A DNA stretch of 50,436 bases from JACKHO01 sp041398745 (lineage in GTDB: Bacteria > Planctomycetota > Planctomycetia > Planctomycetales > Planctomycetaceae): contig JAWKUB010000016.1 in assembly GCA_041398745.1 (NCBI GenBank), positions 1 through 50,436 on the forward strand, given 5' to 3'. The notes beneath the pieces are model-generated. The model saw nothing but the letters and a program-made list of their open reading frames with translations, was not told the origin of the DNA and searched no databases. The position numbers were made by a program, and so were the translations under genes. Positions 1-8,336 of this stretch are shown piece after piece; the stretch's first letter is position 1, and every line of letters begins with the position of its first letter.

Positions 1-19
1 ATCTCGCAAGCTCGATTCG

Positions 20-53
20 ACCCTCCCGTTTTCGGCTTCGCCGACGGGAGGGT
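20..53. other. Strong stem-loop at left edge
   Basis: A perfect 10-bp inverted repeat (ACCCTCCCGT at 20-29 and ACGGGAGGGT at 44-53) encloses an inner CGG/CCG stem. No clear T-run follows on either strand, so it may be a factor-assisted terminator of a gene outside the window, or just a structured spacer ahead of aroDE. Confidence 0.4.
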
Positions 54-193
54 AAAGGTGCTCCGCAGCCTGCCACCATTCATCGGATGCACCCAACGTA
101 CGCCGCTGGCACGCTGTTTACGTGACGACGTGCCTGCTCCGTTGTACACTGCGGAATTATTCAACGACTGTTCATTTGCCGCCCCGCGGAATT

Positions 194-1732
194 ATGCCTG
201 AAATCTGTGTCACAATTGGTCGAACACGCCACAAAATGGTGCTGCTCGAACACCGTTCACTCGCACAAAAGGGAGCGACGCTGGTTGAGTTGCGTCTCGA
301 CTGGCTCTCCCGCAATCCCGACGTGCCGCGTCTCATCACCGATCGTCCCACCCCGATCGTCGTGACCTGTCGCCGCCCCGACGATGGTGGCCGCTGGCGA
401 GGATCCGAGGAGGACCGAATGGTTCTGCTGCGTCAGGCCATTGTCGCAGGCGTCGAGTATGTCGACCTTGAGGGAGACATCGCGAAGAAAGTGCCACGAT
501 TCGGTAAGACAAAGCGCATTGTGAGTCACCACGACTTCAACGGCACGCCCGATGACGTTGAAGCCATCCACGCTGAGTTGTGCAAATGCGATCCTGATAT
601 CGTCAAACTGGTCACCATGGCCAATTCGCCGCAGGACAATTTGCGGCTGTTGCGAATTGCGCAGACATCAGAAATTCCGACCATTGCCTTCTGCATGGGT
701 GAATTTGGATTGGTGAGTCGTATTCTGTGCGGCAAGTACGGTGCACCGTTCACGTATGCCACATTCAGTAAAGACCGTGTGCTGGCCCCAGGGCAGATTT
801 CGTTCGATGAAATGCAGCACATCTACCGGTTCCCCCGCATTGGGCCAGATACCCCCGCGTTCGGCGTGTTGGGAGATCCCATTGGACACAGCATGAGCCC
901 GCTACTGCACAACCTTGCTTTTCGCGAATCAAAGTTGAATGCGGTATATCTGCCCCTTCGCGTGCCAGCTGATGAATTCGAAGACACGCTCAAAGCGTAC
1001 GACCAACTCGGATTCCGCGGCTACAGCGTCACCATTCCGCACAAAACTTCGGCGCTGAAGTTCGCTACCAAGGCTGATGATTCCTCGCTGAAAATTGGTG
1101 CGGCCAACACGTTGGTCAAGAATGCGAAGAACGAGTGGCTCGCCAGTAATACCGACTACCAGGCCGCGCTCGACTCCATTCTGCTCGGATTATCCGAGAA
1201 GGAAGTCTACAGCCTCAATGGCCAACGCGTACTCATGCTGGGGGCCGGTGGAGTCGCCCGTGCGATTGGCCTGGCTGTTCAGCAGGCTGGCGGGGTGTTG
1301 ACACTGACAAATCGGACGAAGGCTCGCGGCAAAGAACTGGCTGATGAGTTGGGATGCCAATTCGTCACCTGGGAGAACCGGGGCTCGGTCGGTTGCGATG
1401 TCCTCGTGAACTGCACGCCCATTGGCATGTCACCCAACGTCGATGAATCTCCGTTCCAACAGCACTGGATGAACGAAGGGATGGTGGTGTTCGACACCGT
1501 CTACAATCCCGAAAACACGCTACTTATTAAGCAGGCACGGGAACAGCTTTGCCACGTCGTCAGTGGTATCGAAATGTTTGTGCTGCAGGCCGCCGCTCAA
1601 TTCAAGCGGTTCACCGGTCGTGATCCGGACATCGAAAAAATGCGTGAAACCGTCCGCCGCGGCATTTCTGCCGCTCGTATGCAGTTCGGCACCGAAGAGT
1701 CCGACACGAACAGCGACTCGGAAGAAGAATAG
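194..1732 (+). CDS. aroDE: Bifunctional 3-dehydroquinate dehydratase / shikimate dehydrogenase (AroDE)
   Basis: Two consecutive shikimate-pathway enzymes in one 512-residue cytoplasmic protein. Residues 1-215 are a type I dehydroquinase: ELRLD near 32-36, the catalytic His pair in SHHDF (112-113) and the Schiff-base Lys in DIVKL (K138). Residues ~222-500 are shikimate dehydrogenase: GDPIGHSMSP substrate loop (~228-237), catalytic Lys in IPHK (K284), Asp in NTD (D321) and the NADP-binding GAGGVAR loop (350-356). The ATG at 194 is chosen because family similarity begins at MPEICVTIG; the upstream in-frame extension to 122 has no family character. The last 14 residues form an acidic Ser/Glu tail. 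The same fusion is known from plants, chlamydiae and planctomycetes. It is a single gene facing a convergent gene across a large hairpin. Function is well supported. Confidence 0.95.
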   Translation: MPEICVTIGRTRHKMVLLEHRSLAQKGATLVELRLDWLSRNPDVPRLITDRPTPIVVTCRRPDDGGRWRGSEEDRMVLLRQAIVAGVEYVDLEGDIAKKVPRFGKTKRIVSHHDFNGTPDDVEAIHAELCKCDPDIVKLVTMANSPQDNLRLLRIAQTSEIPTIAFCMGEFGLVSRILCGKYGAPFTYATFSKDRVLAPGQISFDEMQHIYRFPRIGPDTPAFGVLGDPIGHSMSPLLHNLAFRESKLNAVYLPLRVPADEFEDTLKAYDQLGFRGYSVTIPHKTSALKFATKADDSSLKIGAANTLVKNAKNEWLASNTDYQAALDSILLGLSEKEVYSLNGQRVLMLGAGGVARAIGLAVQQAGGVLTLTNRTKARGKELADELGCQFVTWENRGSVGCDVLVNCTPIGMSPNVDESPFQQHWMNEGMVVFDTVYNPENTLLIKQAREQLCHVVSGIEMFVLQAAAQFKRFTGRDPDIEKMRETVRRGISAARMQFGTEESDTNSDSEEE

Positions 1733-1782
1733 ACCCGCACCCGCACGCAGCGCCAGAAAGTACTCGTCGGCAAAAAGACTTC

Positions 1783-1847
1783 TACCAGCACGACGCGCCA
1801 GCGAGTGATAATCCGCGAAATTCACTCGCTGGCGCGTCGTGTTGGTA
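1783..1847. terminator. 26-bp hairpin between convergent genes
   Basis: Left arm 1783-1808 pairs with 1822-1847 with one mismatch or G-U pair, around a 13-nt loop. It lies between the convergent aroDE and FAD-oxidoreductase genes. On the minus strand the hairpin is followed a few bases later by TCTTTTT, so it best fits a terminator for the minus-strand gene and probably acts in both directions. Confidence 0.6.
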
Positions 1848-1860
1848 AGAAACGGCGGAA

Positions 1861-3288
1861 CTACACCGCTGCGTCCGAAGGCGTGAGGTGCTTGTCGATT
1901 TCGTTGGAGATAATCACCCCGTAGTTCACGGCACCAAGCCACCCAGACATGATGATTCCCACGCTGCCGGCGTGGTACAAACCACCAATTTGTTCGGGCA
2001 GCGTTTGCGAGACTTTCAGGCCTTCGAACTTTGTGCCGAAGCTGGCGCCTTCCATATGCCGGGTATAGTGCTGGAACGTGCGGGGCGTTGAGGCCTCAAT
2101 CCAGTCCATTTTCTCACGGATTCCTGGAACGTATTGGTCCAGACAATCGAGCGTTGTTTCGCACAGGTCTTTTTTGTCGGCCTGATACTGTTCCTCGGGC
2201 AGGTCGGCCCAGTCGCTGTAGTTGGCGTTGGTCGAGGAAACGATCAGCCAGCGGTCTGATCCGGGACGGGTTTCGGGATAGTAGAACGAGAAGGTGCGGC
2301 TGCTGACGTTCTTTGAGAGCATGGCCTCGACGTCGAAGCCGGAGTGTTCCGAGTGGAACAGCAAATCACCGCAGTTTTCGAAGCCAACGCCGGGCTTCAG
2401 GCCGATGTAAACCTGACAGCTGGAGTTGTTCAGACGCACGGCCTTCGCTTCTTCGACATAGGACTCGTCGAAGTTTTCCTCGCCGACGAGTTTGAAAATG
2501 GTGCTCTTCAAATTCGCGTTCGACAGCACGGCCCCGCAGGTAATACGGCGTCCATTCACGTGCACCGCCTGCACGTGGCGGTCGGCATCGAGTTCGATTT
2601 TTTCGACGAGGCACCGAATTCGGATGTCGACACCGTTTCGCTCCAGTTCCTCTTTCATTTTGTTGACGAGTGCATCGGTGCCGCCACGGAAGGTGTAAAC
2701 ACCTTTACTCATGAAGTTGCTGAACACAATGCCGTATGTGATGGCAGGATCATCCAGCGTCGACCCGTTGGCATAGGCGATGGGCTCCATCAACAATCGC
2801 TGGACATCGGTCCGGCCGGGGAAGAATTCTTCAAACAGTTCCCGGGTGGTTTTGGACTGGTCATCGTAGAAGTTCATCGACCGGGCGGTGGCGAAGAACT
2901 TATCAACCGTTTCATACGGAATGCCGAATTCCTCGGTGATGATTTTCGTAAAATCCTCGCGAGTGAATGAGGTTTTCAGCGAGAATTGAGGATTCTCGAA
3001 CCGCACGCCTTTCAGCTGAACAATGCTGTCGGCAATTTCTTTTGTCCAGTACTTGCGGCACGACTTAATCATGCCGACGGGAAACCCGTGCAGCGAAATG
3101 TCAAAAATGTGGCCGCCGCGACGCTTGAACCAGGTGGCCATGCCCCCCAACTGGTAGTGGTGTTCGAGCAGCAATACGGAGTATCCCTGCTTGGCCAGCA
3201 CGTTGGCACCGGTGAGGCCTGCGAGGCCAGAACCAATGACAATGACATCGTAGTGCGACTTGGCACCTTTGAGAAAATCTTTAGACAT
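1861..3288 (-). CDS. Phytoene desaturase / carotenoid isomerase-like FAD oxidoreductase
   Basis: A 475-residue flavoprotein of the CrtI/CrtISO/retinol saturase-like amine-oxidase superfamily. The N-terminal dinucleotide-binding fold is clear: YDVIVIGSGLAGLTGA (GxGxxG at 19-24), the ribose-binding acid in LLLEHH (E42) and the following GG of YQLGGMATWF. The C-terminal FAD segment GLYHAGSVGIIMSGW (~440-455) closes the fold. Members oxidise or isomerise polyene or related lipids with FAD. The exact substrate cannot be read from sequence, and no carotenoid or hopanoid genes lie nearby, so pathway assignment is inference. ATG start at 3288. It follows the lactonase gene on the same strand after ~130 bases that contain a terminator-like hairpin. 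Confidence 0.8.
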   Translation of the reverse strand: MSKDFLKGAKSHYDVIVIGSGLAGLTGANVLAKQGYSVLLLEHHYQLGGMATWFKRRGGHIFDISLHGFPVGMIKSCRKYWTKEIADSIVQLKGVRFENPQFSLKTSFTREDFTKIITEEFGIPYETVDKFFATARSMNFYDDQSKTTRELFEEFFPGRTDVQRLLMEPIAYANGSTLDDPAITYGIVFSNFMSKGVYTFRGGTDALVNKMKEELERNGVDIRIRCLVEKIELDADRHVQAVHVNGRRITCGAVLSNANLKSTIFKLVGEENFDESYVEEAKAVRLNNSSCQVYIGLKPGVGFENCGDLLFHSEHSGFDVEAMLSKNVSSRTFSFYYPETRPGSDRWLIVSSTNANYSDWADLPEEQYQADKKDLCETTLDCLDQYVPGIREKMDWIEASTPRTFQHYTRHMEGASFGTKFEGLKVSQTLPEQIGGLYHAGSVGIIMSGWLGAVNYGVIISNEIDKHLTPSDAAV

Positions 3289-3312
3289 GAACTTAACGTC
3301 GCGAAGGGGCGT

Positions 3313-3351
3313 AAAAAATCAGTAGCAATGCACCGCCTCAGTGCGGCGCAT
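3313..3351 (-). terminator. Probable intrinsic terminator after the lactonase gene
   Basis: On the minus strand a 9-bp stem with one G-T pair (ATGCGCCGC / GCGGTGCAT, 3351-3328) is followed ~9 bases later by TTTTTT (3318-3313). It lies downstream of the lactonase stop and upstream of the oxidoreductase start. The spacing to the T-run is longer than ideal. Confidence 0.4.
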
Positions 3352-3416
3352 CTCCAGAAAATGCCTGAGAACGGCATTCAGTGCGAATGCTACGAGTTGA
3401 GCGGGTTTCTGACCAG

Positions 3417-4601
3417 TTACTCCACAAACATCCGAATGCAAACGGGGTTAGGAACATTGATCCGATGCCCCGTTTCAGTCAGCACGCCCGTTTCCTGGTC
3501 AATTCGCAGAACCTCGATGACTCCGTTGTCCTGGTTGGCGGCAACGAGAAACTTGCCGGTGGGGTCGATACCGAAATTCCGAGGCACTTTTCCGCCAGAC
3601 GAGTAATTTCCAATTCGGGTGAGCGATCCGTCGTCGGCAATTGTGAAGGCGGCAATTGAACCATGCCCCCGGTTGGAGACATACAGGAACTTCCCCGAAG
3701 GATGCACCAACGTCTCTGCGGTCGAGGCTCCCTTGCGGACGGCGTCATCCGGGATGGTGGAAATGTACTGGAACGGGGTCAGCGTGCCGGCAGCGGCGTC
3801 GTACTTGAATGCGGTTTCGACCAGCGTCATTTCGTTGTTCGTGTACGCGAACTTGCCGCTGGGATGAAATGCGAAGTGGCGGGGTCCGCCACCCGGTTTC
3901 ACCGACGCATGAGGCGGATCATTCGGCGTAATAGTGCCGTTCTTCGCATCGAATCGGTAAACCAAAACTTGATCGAGACCCAAGTCAGCGACGAACGCGA
4001 ACTTGTTGTCGAGGGACAAATTCACCGAGTGAGCATGCGGTCCTTCCTGACGACCAGGATCTACGCTGCTACCTTCATGTTGCACGAAGGATGACGTTTC
4101 CTTCAGTGAACCGTCGTCATTCACGGGCAACACCGAAACACTTCCGCCGCCGTAGTTGGCGACCAGCACGTTACGGCCAGTGGCATCTACCGAAACATGG
4201 CAGGGGGCTCCACCTCGCGTTAATTGCGAATTCAACGGCGTGAGCTTCCCTGTTGCGGAATCGATGCGAAACGCCGAGACACCACCATCCCCGCGTTTGG
4301 TTGGCTTCGCGCCGGGAAAGTCGTTGACCTCGTTGACCGCGTAGAGGAAGTGATGCTGAGGATCGAACGCAACGAACGAGGGGTTCGTCAACTTCGCGGC
4401 CAGTACCGGCTCAGTCGGCTTACCACTCTCCAGCGAGAGTTCGAAGGAGTATACCCCTTCACTGTCTCCACTCGTGTATGTTCCGACGTAAACACGCGCC
4501 GTTTCCTCGGCCTGCACGGGCAATCCTCCCAAACTGAGCGCACTCAGCAAAGACAACATAGCAATCCACCGACGGCATTCGAGCACACGTGACCAGAGCA
4601 T
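3417..4601 (-). CDS. Secreted lactonase-family seven-bladed beta-propeller (6-phosphogluconolactonase-like)
   Basis: A 394-residue protein with an N-terminal signal peptide (hydrophobic MLSLLSALSLGG, then cleavage near VQAEE). The mature part starts with the family hallmark ARVYVGTYTSG and repeats blades of the type SFVAFDPQHHFLYAVNE, HVSVDATGRNVLVANYG and HFAFHPSGKFAYTNNE. This is the lactonase family of Pgl/carboxy-muconate-cyclase propellers. Family members hydrolyse sugar lactones, but export makes a role on extracellular sugar lactones more likely than the pentose phosphate pathway. AAGGAAC precedes the ATG at 4601, supporting this start. It begins 53 bases after dapL ends on the same strand, so the two are probably co-transcribed. 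Confidence 0.85.
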   Translation of the reverse strand: MLWSRVLECRRWIAMLSLLSALSLGGLPVQAEETARVYVGTYTSGDSEGVYSFELSLESGKPTEPVLAAKLTNPSFVAFDPQHHFLYAVNEVNDFPGAKPTKRGDGGVSAFRIDSATGKLTPLNSQLTRGGAPCHVSVDATGRNVLVANYGGGSVSVLPVNDDGSLKETSSFVQHEGSSVDPGRQEGPHAHSVNLSLDNKFAFVADLGLDQVLVYRFDAKNGTITPNDPPHASVKPGGGPRHFAFHPSGKFAYTNNEMTLVETAFKYDAAAGTLTPFQYISTIPDDAVRKGASTAETLVHPSGKFLYVSNRGHGSIAAFTIADDGSLTRIGNYSSGGKVPRNFGIDPTGKFLVAANQDNGVIEVLRIDQETGVLTETGHRINVPNPVCIRMFVE

Positions 4602-4654
4602 ACTTGGTTCCTTTGAGCGAACTTCTGGAAAAACGGAACGACAGTTGTTAGGGC

Positions 4655-5887
4655 TTACTTCAGCAGATTCTGGATACGGACAACTGCTTCCTCAACATTG
4701 GCGCGGCTGTTGAACGCGCTCAGGCGGAAGTAACCTTCGCCCGACGCACCAAAGCCACTGCCGGGAGTTCCCACCAAATGTGCCTGGGTGAGCAGTTGAT
4801 CGAAGAAGTCCCAGCTTGGCACGCCGCCGGGTGTCTTCAGCCAAATGTAAGGTGCGTTCTCGCCGCCGAAAACTTCGATGCCTGCAGCGGTCAGGCCTTC
4901 ACGTAGCAGCTTCGCATTTTCCATGTAGAACTTCACCAGTTCGGCAGTCTGCTGCTGGCCCTCTGGCGTGTACACCGCTTCGGCACCACGCTGCACAATG
5001 TACGAAACACCGTTGAACTTGGTGCTGTGACGCCGACTCCAGACGGGATGCAGTGGCCGTTTCTCACCCGACTCCGTCGAGACCATAAGATCTTTCGGGA
5101 CCACGGTGAATGCACAGCGGGTTCCAGTAAATCCGGCATTCTTACTGAAGCTACGGAATTCGATGGCAACCTCACGGGCACCTTCAATTTCGTAAATGGT
5201 GAGTGGGATGGAGTCGTCCTGAATGAAGGCACAGTAGGCTGCATCAAACAGAATCAGACTGCCGTGCTGCTTCGCGTACGCCACCCATTCCGCCAGTGTT
5301 TCGCGACTCGCGACGGCCCCGGTGGGATTGTTGGGATAGCAGAGGTAAACGATGTCTACCTTCTCTTTTGGAATTTCGGGAGTGAATCCGTTCTCGGCAA
5401 TACAGGGCAGATAAGTGAGACCTGCGTAGCGCCCCTGCGCGTCAGCGTCACCGGTGCGCCCGGCCATGACGTTCGTGTCCACGTACACGGGATACACTGG
5501 GTCTTGAACAGCGACGGTGTTTCCGAGGTCGAACACATCGAGAATGTTTCCGGTGTCACACTTGGAACCATCGGAGACGAAGATTTCATCGGCGTCAATG
5601 TTCACCCCGCGTGACTTGTAGTCGTTGTCGGCGATTGCAGTCCGCAGGAAATCGTACCCCTGTTCCGGTCCGTATCCACGAAACGTTTCACGGTTGGCCA
5701 TTTCGTCAACCGCCTTGTGCATCGCTTCAATGGTCGCGGGCACGAGTGGCTCGGTAACATCGCCGATTCCCAGCCGAATGACCTTCGCGTCGGGATTCTC
5801 CGCACAGAATTTGCTGACCCGGCGACCAATCTCCGGGAACAGATAACCAGCTTTGAGTTTCAGGAAGTTTTCGTTGACGCGTGCCAT
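4655..5887 (-). CDS. dapL: LL-diaminopimelate aminotransferase (DapL)
   Basis: A 410-residue PLP fold-type I aminotransferase converting tetrahydrodipicolinate directly to LL-diaminopimelate for lysine and peptidoglycan synthesis. Sequence along the whole length fits DapL: N-terminal NENFLKLKAGYLFPEI, RLGIGDVTEPL (38-48), GYGPEQGYDFLR (71-82), YPNNPTG (184-190), the PLP-Tyr region DAAYCAF (~215-221) and the Schiff-base Lys in SFSKNAGFTGTR (K249). Length equals the plant/chlamydial enzyme, which is the PVC-type route. ATG at 5887 with a weak ribosome site. The secreted lactonase follows 53 bases downstream, and no other lysine genes are adjacent. Confidence 0.95.
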   Translation of the reverse strand: MARVNENFLKLKAGYLFPEIGRRVSKFCAENPDAKVIRLGIGDVTEPLVPATIEAMHKAVDEMANRETFRGYGPEQGYDFLRTAIADNDYKSRGVNIDADEIFVSDGSKCDTGNILDVFDLGNTVAVQDPVYPVYVDTNVMAGRTGDADAQGRYAGLTYLPCIAENGFTPEIPKEKVDIVYLCYPNNPTGAVASRETLAEWVAYAKQHGSLILFDAAYCAFIQDDSIPLTIYEIEGAREVAIEFRSFSKNAGFTGTRCAFTVVPKDLMVSTESGEKRPLHPVWSRRHSTKFNGVSYIVQRGAEAVYTPEGQQQTAELVKFYMENAKLLREGLTAAGIEVFGGENAPYIWLKTPGGVPSWDFFDQLLTQAHLVGTPGSGFGASGEGYFRLSAFNSRANVEEAVVRIQNLLK

Positions 5888-6060
5888 GAGACAACTGTTT
5901 TCTAATGTTTTGCAGGGTTAAATGACTGAACAGAAACCGTGACCAAGCAAACGCTTTCAGTCCGAATGCCGGTATAGAGTCGCGGGCAGAACATTTCAAT
6001 CCAACGCAGCGGAACAATCTGACCTGCCCGCTGCGATTCGCCCCCAGACCGGAACACCTT

Positions 6061-7371
6061 TTACTGCGGCTTTCCCGGACCAACAACGGGTTGAATCCAG
6101 GCGCGTTGGGGATCACCCAACTCGGACGGATTCGGGTGGGACTGGGACGAAGTAATTCGGGCCCGGACGTAGATTTCATCACCCCGGAAAGTGTAGGTCG
6201 CCTTCGGACCTTCGACCGTCTCCAGGACTTCACCAATGGTGCCGTCGTAGACAAGTGTCGCCAGCAGCTCTTCCCCATCCTTGCCGACCACCGGCTTTCC
6301 TTCCGGGTTGTAGCCCTTTCGGGTTCCGATGAATTCGATGGTGTATGTTTCATCACCCACGACATCGACTTCAACACTCAACTCACGGCTGGACGATTCC
6401 ACACGTTTCAGCGTGACTCCGCTGCTCGCATAGAACTTTCCGTTTTCCATCGCTTCGACGAGCGCGGCGGGCGTCAGTTCATTTGCCAGCACCATCACCC
6501 AGCCGCGGCCCGGTTCACTGGCACGACTTGGGATTTTGTGGTAGCTGTGTCCATCATCCACTGCCAGTCCGTACATGACGGGTAAATCGAGTTCGGCCAG
6601 CCGCTTGGTGAGTACGATATCCCATATCCGTTCAGTCGAGGCGTGCTGTCCATCGCCCGAATTGTGGACTCCCGGGTGACCGTTGTAGACCTCGAAGAAC
6701 TTCTCGCCAACGATGGGAAACAAATCTTCCGCTGTCACGGCGTAGCCGAAGTTGGGATGGTTCAAATGCACGAACATCGGCTCGCCTGTCCTTTCACGGA
6801 GAGCGCGGACGGCATCGACGTTGTTCTGAATGACTTCGCGTACACTTTCACCGCCCCGTGGCGTCAGCAGCTCGGGCACATTGTGGGCATTCATGTGGAT
6901 GGGATGCCGGTGGAACTGGTCGCTGATTTCCTCCCCCTGGATGAGCAGAAACTCATCAGCCCGGGCCAGCTTTTCTGAAACTTCGGCAAAGGTGCGCAAA
7001 CGCACCTGCAGGACATCGTCCTGTGTTCGTTCCTCAATCCAATCAGGGAATTTGGCTTTCAGCTTCTCATAGGCCGGCTTGCCCCCCTTGGTCTTCTCGA
7101 CATCAACCCAGCGTTCCTTGTTGGCCAGCACGTTGTGATCGGTGAAGACGAGGAAATCGTAGTCGTGGTCGTCGTACCACGTGGCAATCATTTCGAGGTA
7201 GTCGTCTCCATCACTCCAGTGGGAGTGCGTGTGCATATTCCCTTTGTACCAGTGAAGACTCGGCCCCGCCTCCAGCGGTTTTCCTTCCGCAGAGTCGACA
7301 GCCGAGGAAAGTACGAGGGCAACGCCGAGCAGCGACGCCATGACAACGCCGAGAATGGGAAGATGTTTCAT
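6061..7371 (-). CDS. Secreted PHP-domain metal-dependent phosphoesterase-like protein
   Basis: A 436-residue protein with a signal peptide (MKHLPILGVVMASLLGVALVLSSAVDSAEG) and then a PHP domain. Metal-ligand motifs are visible: NMHTHSHWSDG (~H49 and H51), FLVFTDHN (~D79-H80), IQGEEIS and a later MNAHN. The C-terminal ~150 residues (from about ELTPAALVEAMENGKFYASSG) are typical of secreted PHP proteins in which GKFYASSG follows the catalytic core. The ATG at 7371 is chosen because it directly starts the signal peptide; an in-frame extension to 7509 adds non-conserved sequence. The substrate is unknown; PHP enzymes hydrolyse phosphoesters with two or three metals. It lies upstream of dapL on the same strand with a 173-base gap. 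Confidence 0.8.
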   Translation of the reverse strand: MKHLPILGVVMASLLGVALVLSSAVDSAEGKPLEAGPSLHWYKGNMHTHSHWSDGDDYLEMIATWYDDHDYDFLVFTDHNVLANKERWVDVEKTKGGKPAYEKLKAKFPDWIEERTQDDVLQVRLRTFAEVSEKLARADEFLLIQGEEISDQFHRHPIHMNAHNVPELLTPRGGESVREVIQNNVDAVRALRERTGEPMFVHLNHPNFGYAVTAEDLFPIVGEKFFEVYNGHPGVHNSGDGQHASTERIWDIVLTKRLAELDLPVMYGLAVDDGHSYHKIPSRASEPGRGWVMVLANELTPAALVEAMENGKFYASSGVTLKRVESSSRELSVEVDVVGDETYTIEFIGTRKGYNPEGKPVVGKDGEELLATLVYDGTIGEVLETVEGPKATYTFRGDEIYVRARITSSQSHPNPSELGDPQRAWIQPVVGPGKPQ

Positions 7372-7414
7372 GAGAACTCTTGATGATTGATCTACGCAGT
7401 GGGTTGTATGACTG

Positions 7415-7440
7415 GGTGGCACAGACATTCCTGTCTGTGT
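7415..7440 (+). repeat. Dispersed palindromic repeat, copy 1
   Basis: The motif GGTGGCACAGACA, TTCC, TGTCTGTG forms a perfect 8-bp stem (7420-7427 with 7432-7439) and a 4-nt loop. Near-identical copies lie at 14820 and 20666, all intergenic and in the same orientation. It sits between the PHP gene start and the end of the small upstream gene. Confidence 0.85.
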
Positions 7441-7505
7441 TTCAAGTGGCCCGATGCAGCTCGAAGGAGAATCTGAGACTGACCACGGGGTATGGGACTG
7501 AAACC

Positions 7506-7784
7506 TCAAGCCTCAGGAGGAACTTCAACGTCGACTGCGGCCACGCAGGCCATGCCGTAAAACAGCCCCTGCAATTCGCAATGATTCCGGTATTCGGCGG
7601 GAATCAGGGGCGTCGTTTGCTCGTCCCATTCCACAATAATGGTCTGCTTGGCGCCACGACCGAGCACTTCCATGACGCGGCCTGACCAGCCACCAATTGC
7701 GAGCGATTCATACTCCGGCATCGTCGCGCCAGGGCGCATCTTGACCAGCATTCCCGGCTCGATTGCTGCTTTTTTCTTCGCCAT
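7506..7784 (-). CDS. Small conserved protein, probable SH3-like beta barrel
   Basis: A 92-residue cytoplasmic protein of unknown function. It begins with a basic MAKKKAA, then PGMLVKMRPG, GGWSGRVMEVLGRG, TIIVEWDEQTTPLIPAEY. The pattern of turn, G-W-x-G-R-V and I-x-W-D resembles small SH3-like barrels in planctomycetes that bind partners or nucleic acid; this is inference from shape. ATG at 7784 follows a TTAGGGAAC stretch. It lies between the FmdB-like gene and the PHP gene on the same strand, with gaps of 98 and 134 bases. Confidence 0.6.
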   Translation of the reverse strand: MAKKKAAIEPGMLVKMRPGATMPEYESLAIGGWSGRVMEVLGRGAKQTIIVEWDEQTTPLIPAEYRNHCELQGLFYGMACVAAVDVEVPPEA

Positions 7785-7882
7785 TGTTTCCGTTCCCTAA
7801 TGGATTACTCTGCTCCACCGCACTTAGACACTCCTTCTGTGTTGAGTGCCGGAACGGGGACGTCCCTTCCCGAAGACGCGAC

Positions 7883-8215
7883 TTAGTCTAGGTGACTCAA
7901 ATCACCAGGGCCAATTGGTTTGTCCTTGGTGATGACGTTCGGCCCCTTACCCGCGGTTTTCTCGTAAACACCGTCGCCCGCTTTCACGTACTTCGTAAAG
8001 CCAAGTTCGCCGAGGCGTTTGTTGTCGTTCGTTCGCTTGTGCATGGCACCTTCCGACCATGTGCCGCCGATGAAAGGTGCCTGAATAATGCGGCGCACCG
8101 GTTCACCGGTTTCCGGATGCTGCTCAAGTGGCGGATCGGAAATTCGTTGAACGCATTCAAAAACTTCGCCGCCCGTTCCATCTTCGCAGATGACTTCGTA
8201 GACATAAGTTGGCAT
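7883..8215 (-). CDS. FmdB/zinc-ribbon family protein with degenerate zinc site
   Basis: A 110-residue protein aligning with FmdB-type regulatory zinc-ribbon proteins at its N-terminus: MPTYVYEVICEDG, VFECVQRISDPPLEQHPETGEPVRRI. In the family the equivalent positions carry CxxC and CPxC ligands; here only Cys10 of the first knuckle remains (CEDG), and the second knuckle reads HPETG, so the four-Cys site is lost. The C-terminal half (GTWSEGAMHKRTNDNKRLGELGFTKY and on) is not recognised. GGGAGGAT upstream supports the ATG at 8215. It is divergent from the SDR gene at 8337. Fold assignment is reasonable; function is unknown. Confidence 0.65.
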   Translation of the reverse strand: MPTYVYEVICEDGTGGEVFECVQRISDPPLEQHPETGEPVRRIIQAPFIGGTWSEGAMHKRTNDNKRLGELGFTKYVKAGDGVYEKTAGKGPNVITKDKPIGPGDLSHLD

Positions 8216-8336
8216 ATCATAATCCTCCCATCACATTCCGAATCCCACCGGAAACGGCAACGTGTCTACAATTGTTCTGGCGAGCCTGCTCTTTTTCAAG
8301 TTGTGCCGCCCCTCGAATGCAGAAGCGGTAAAAATC

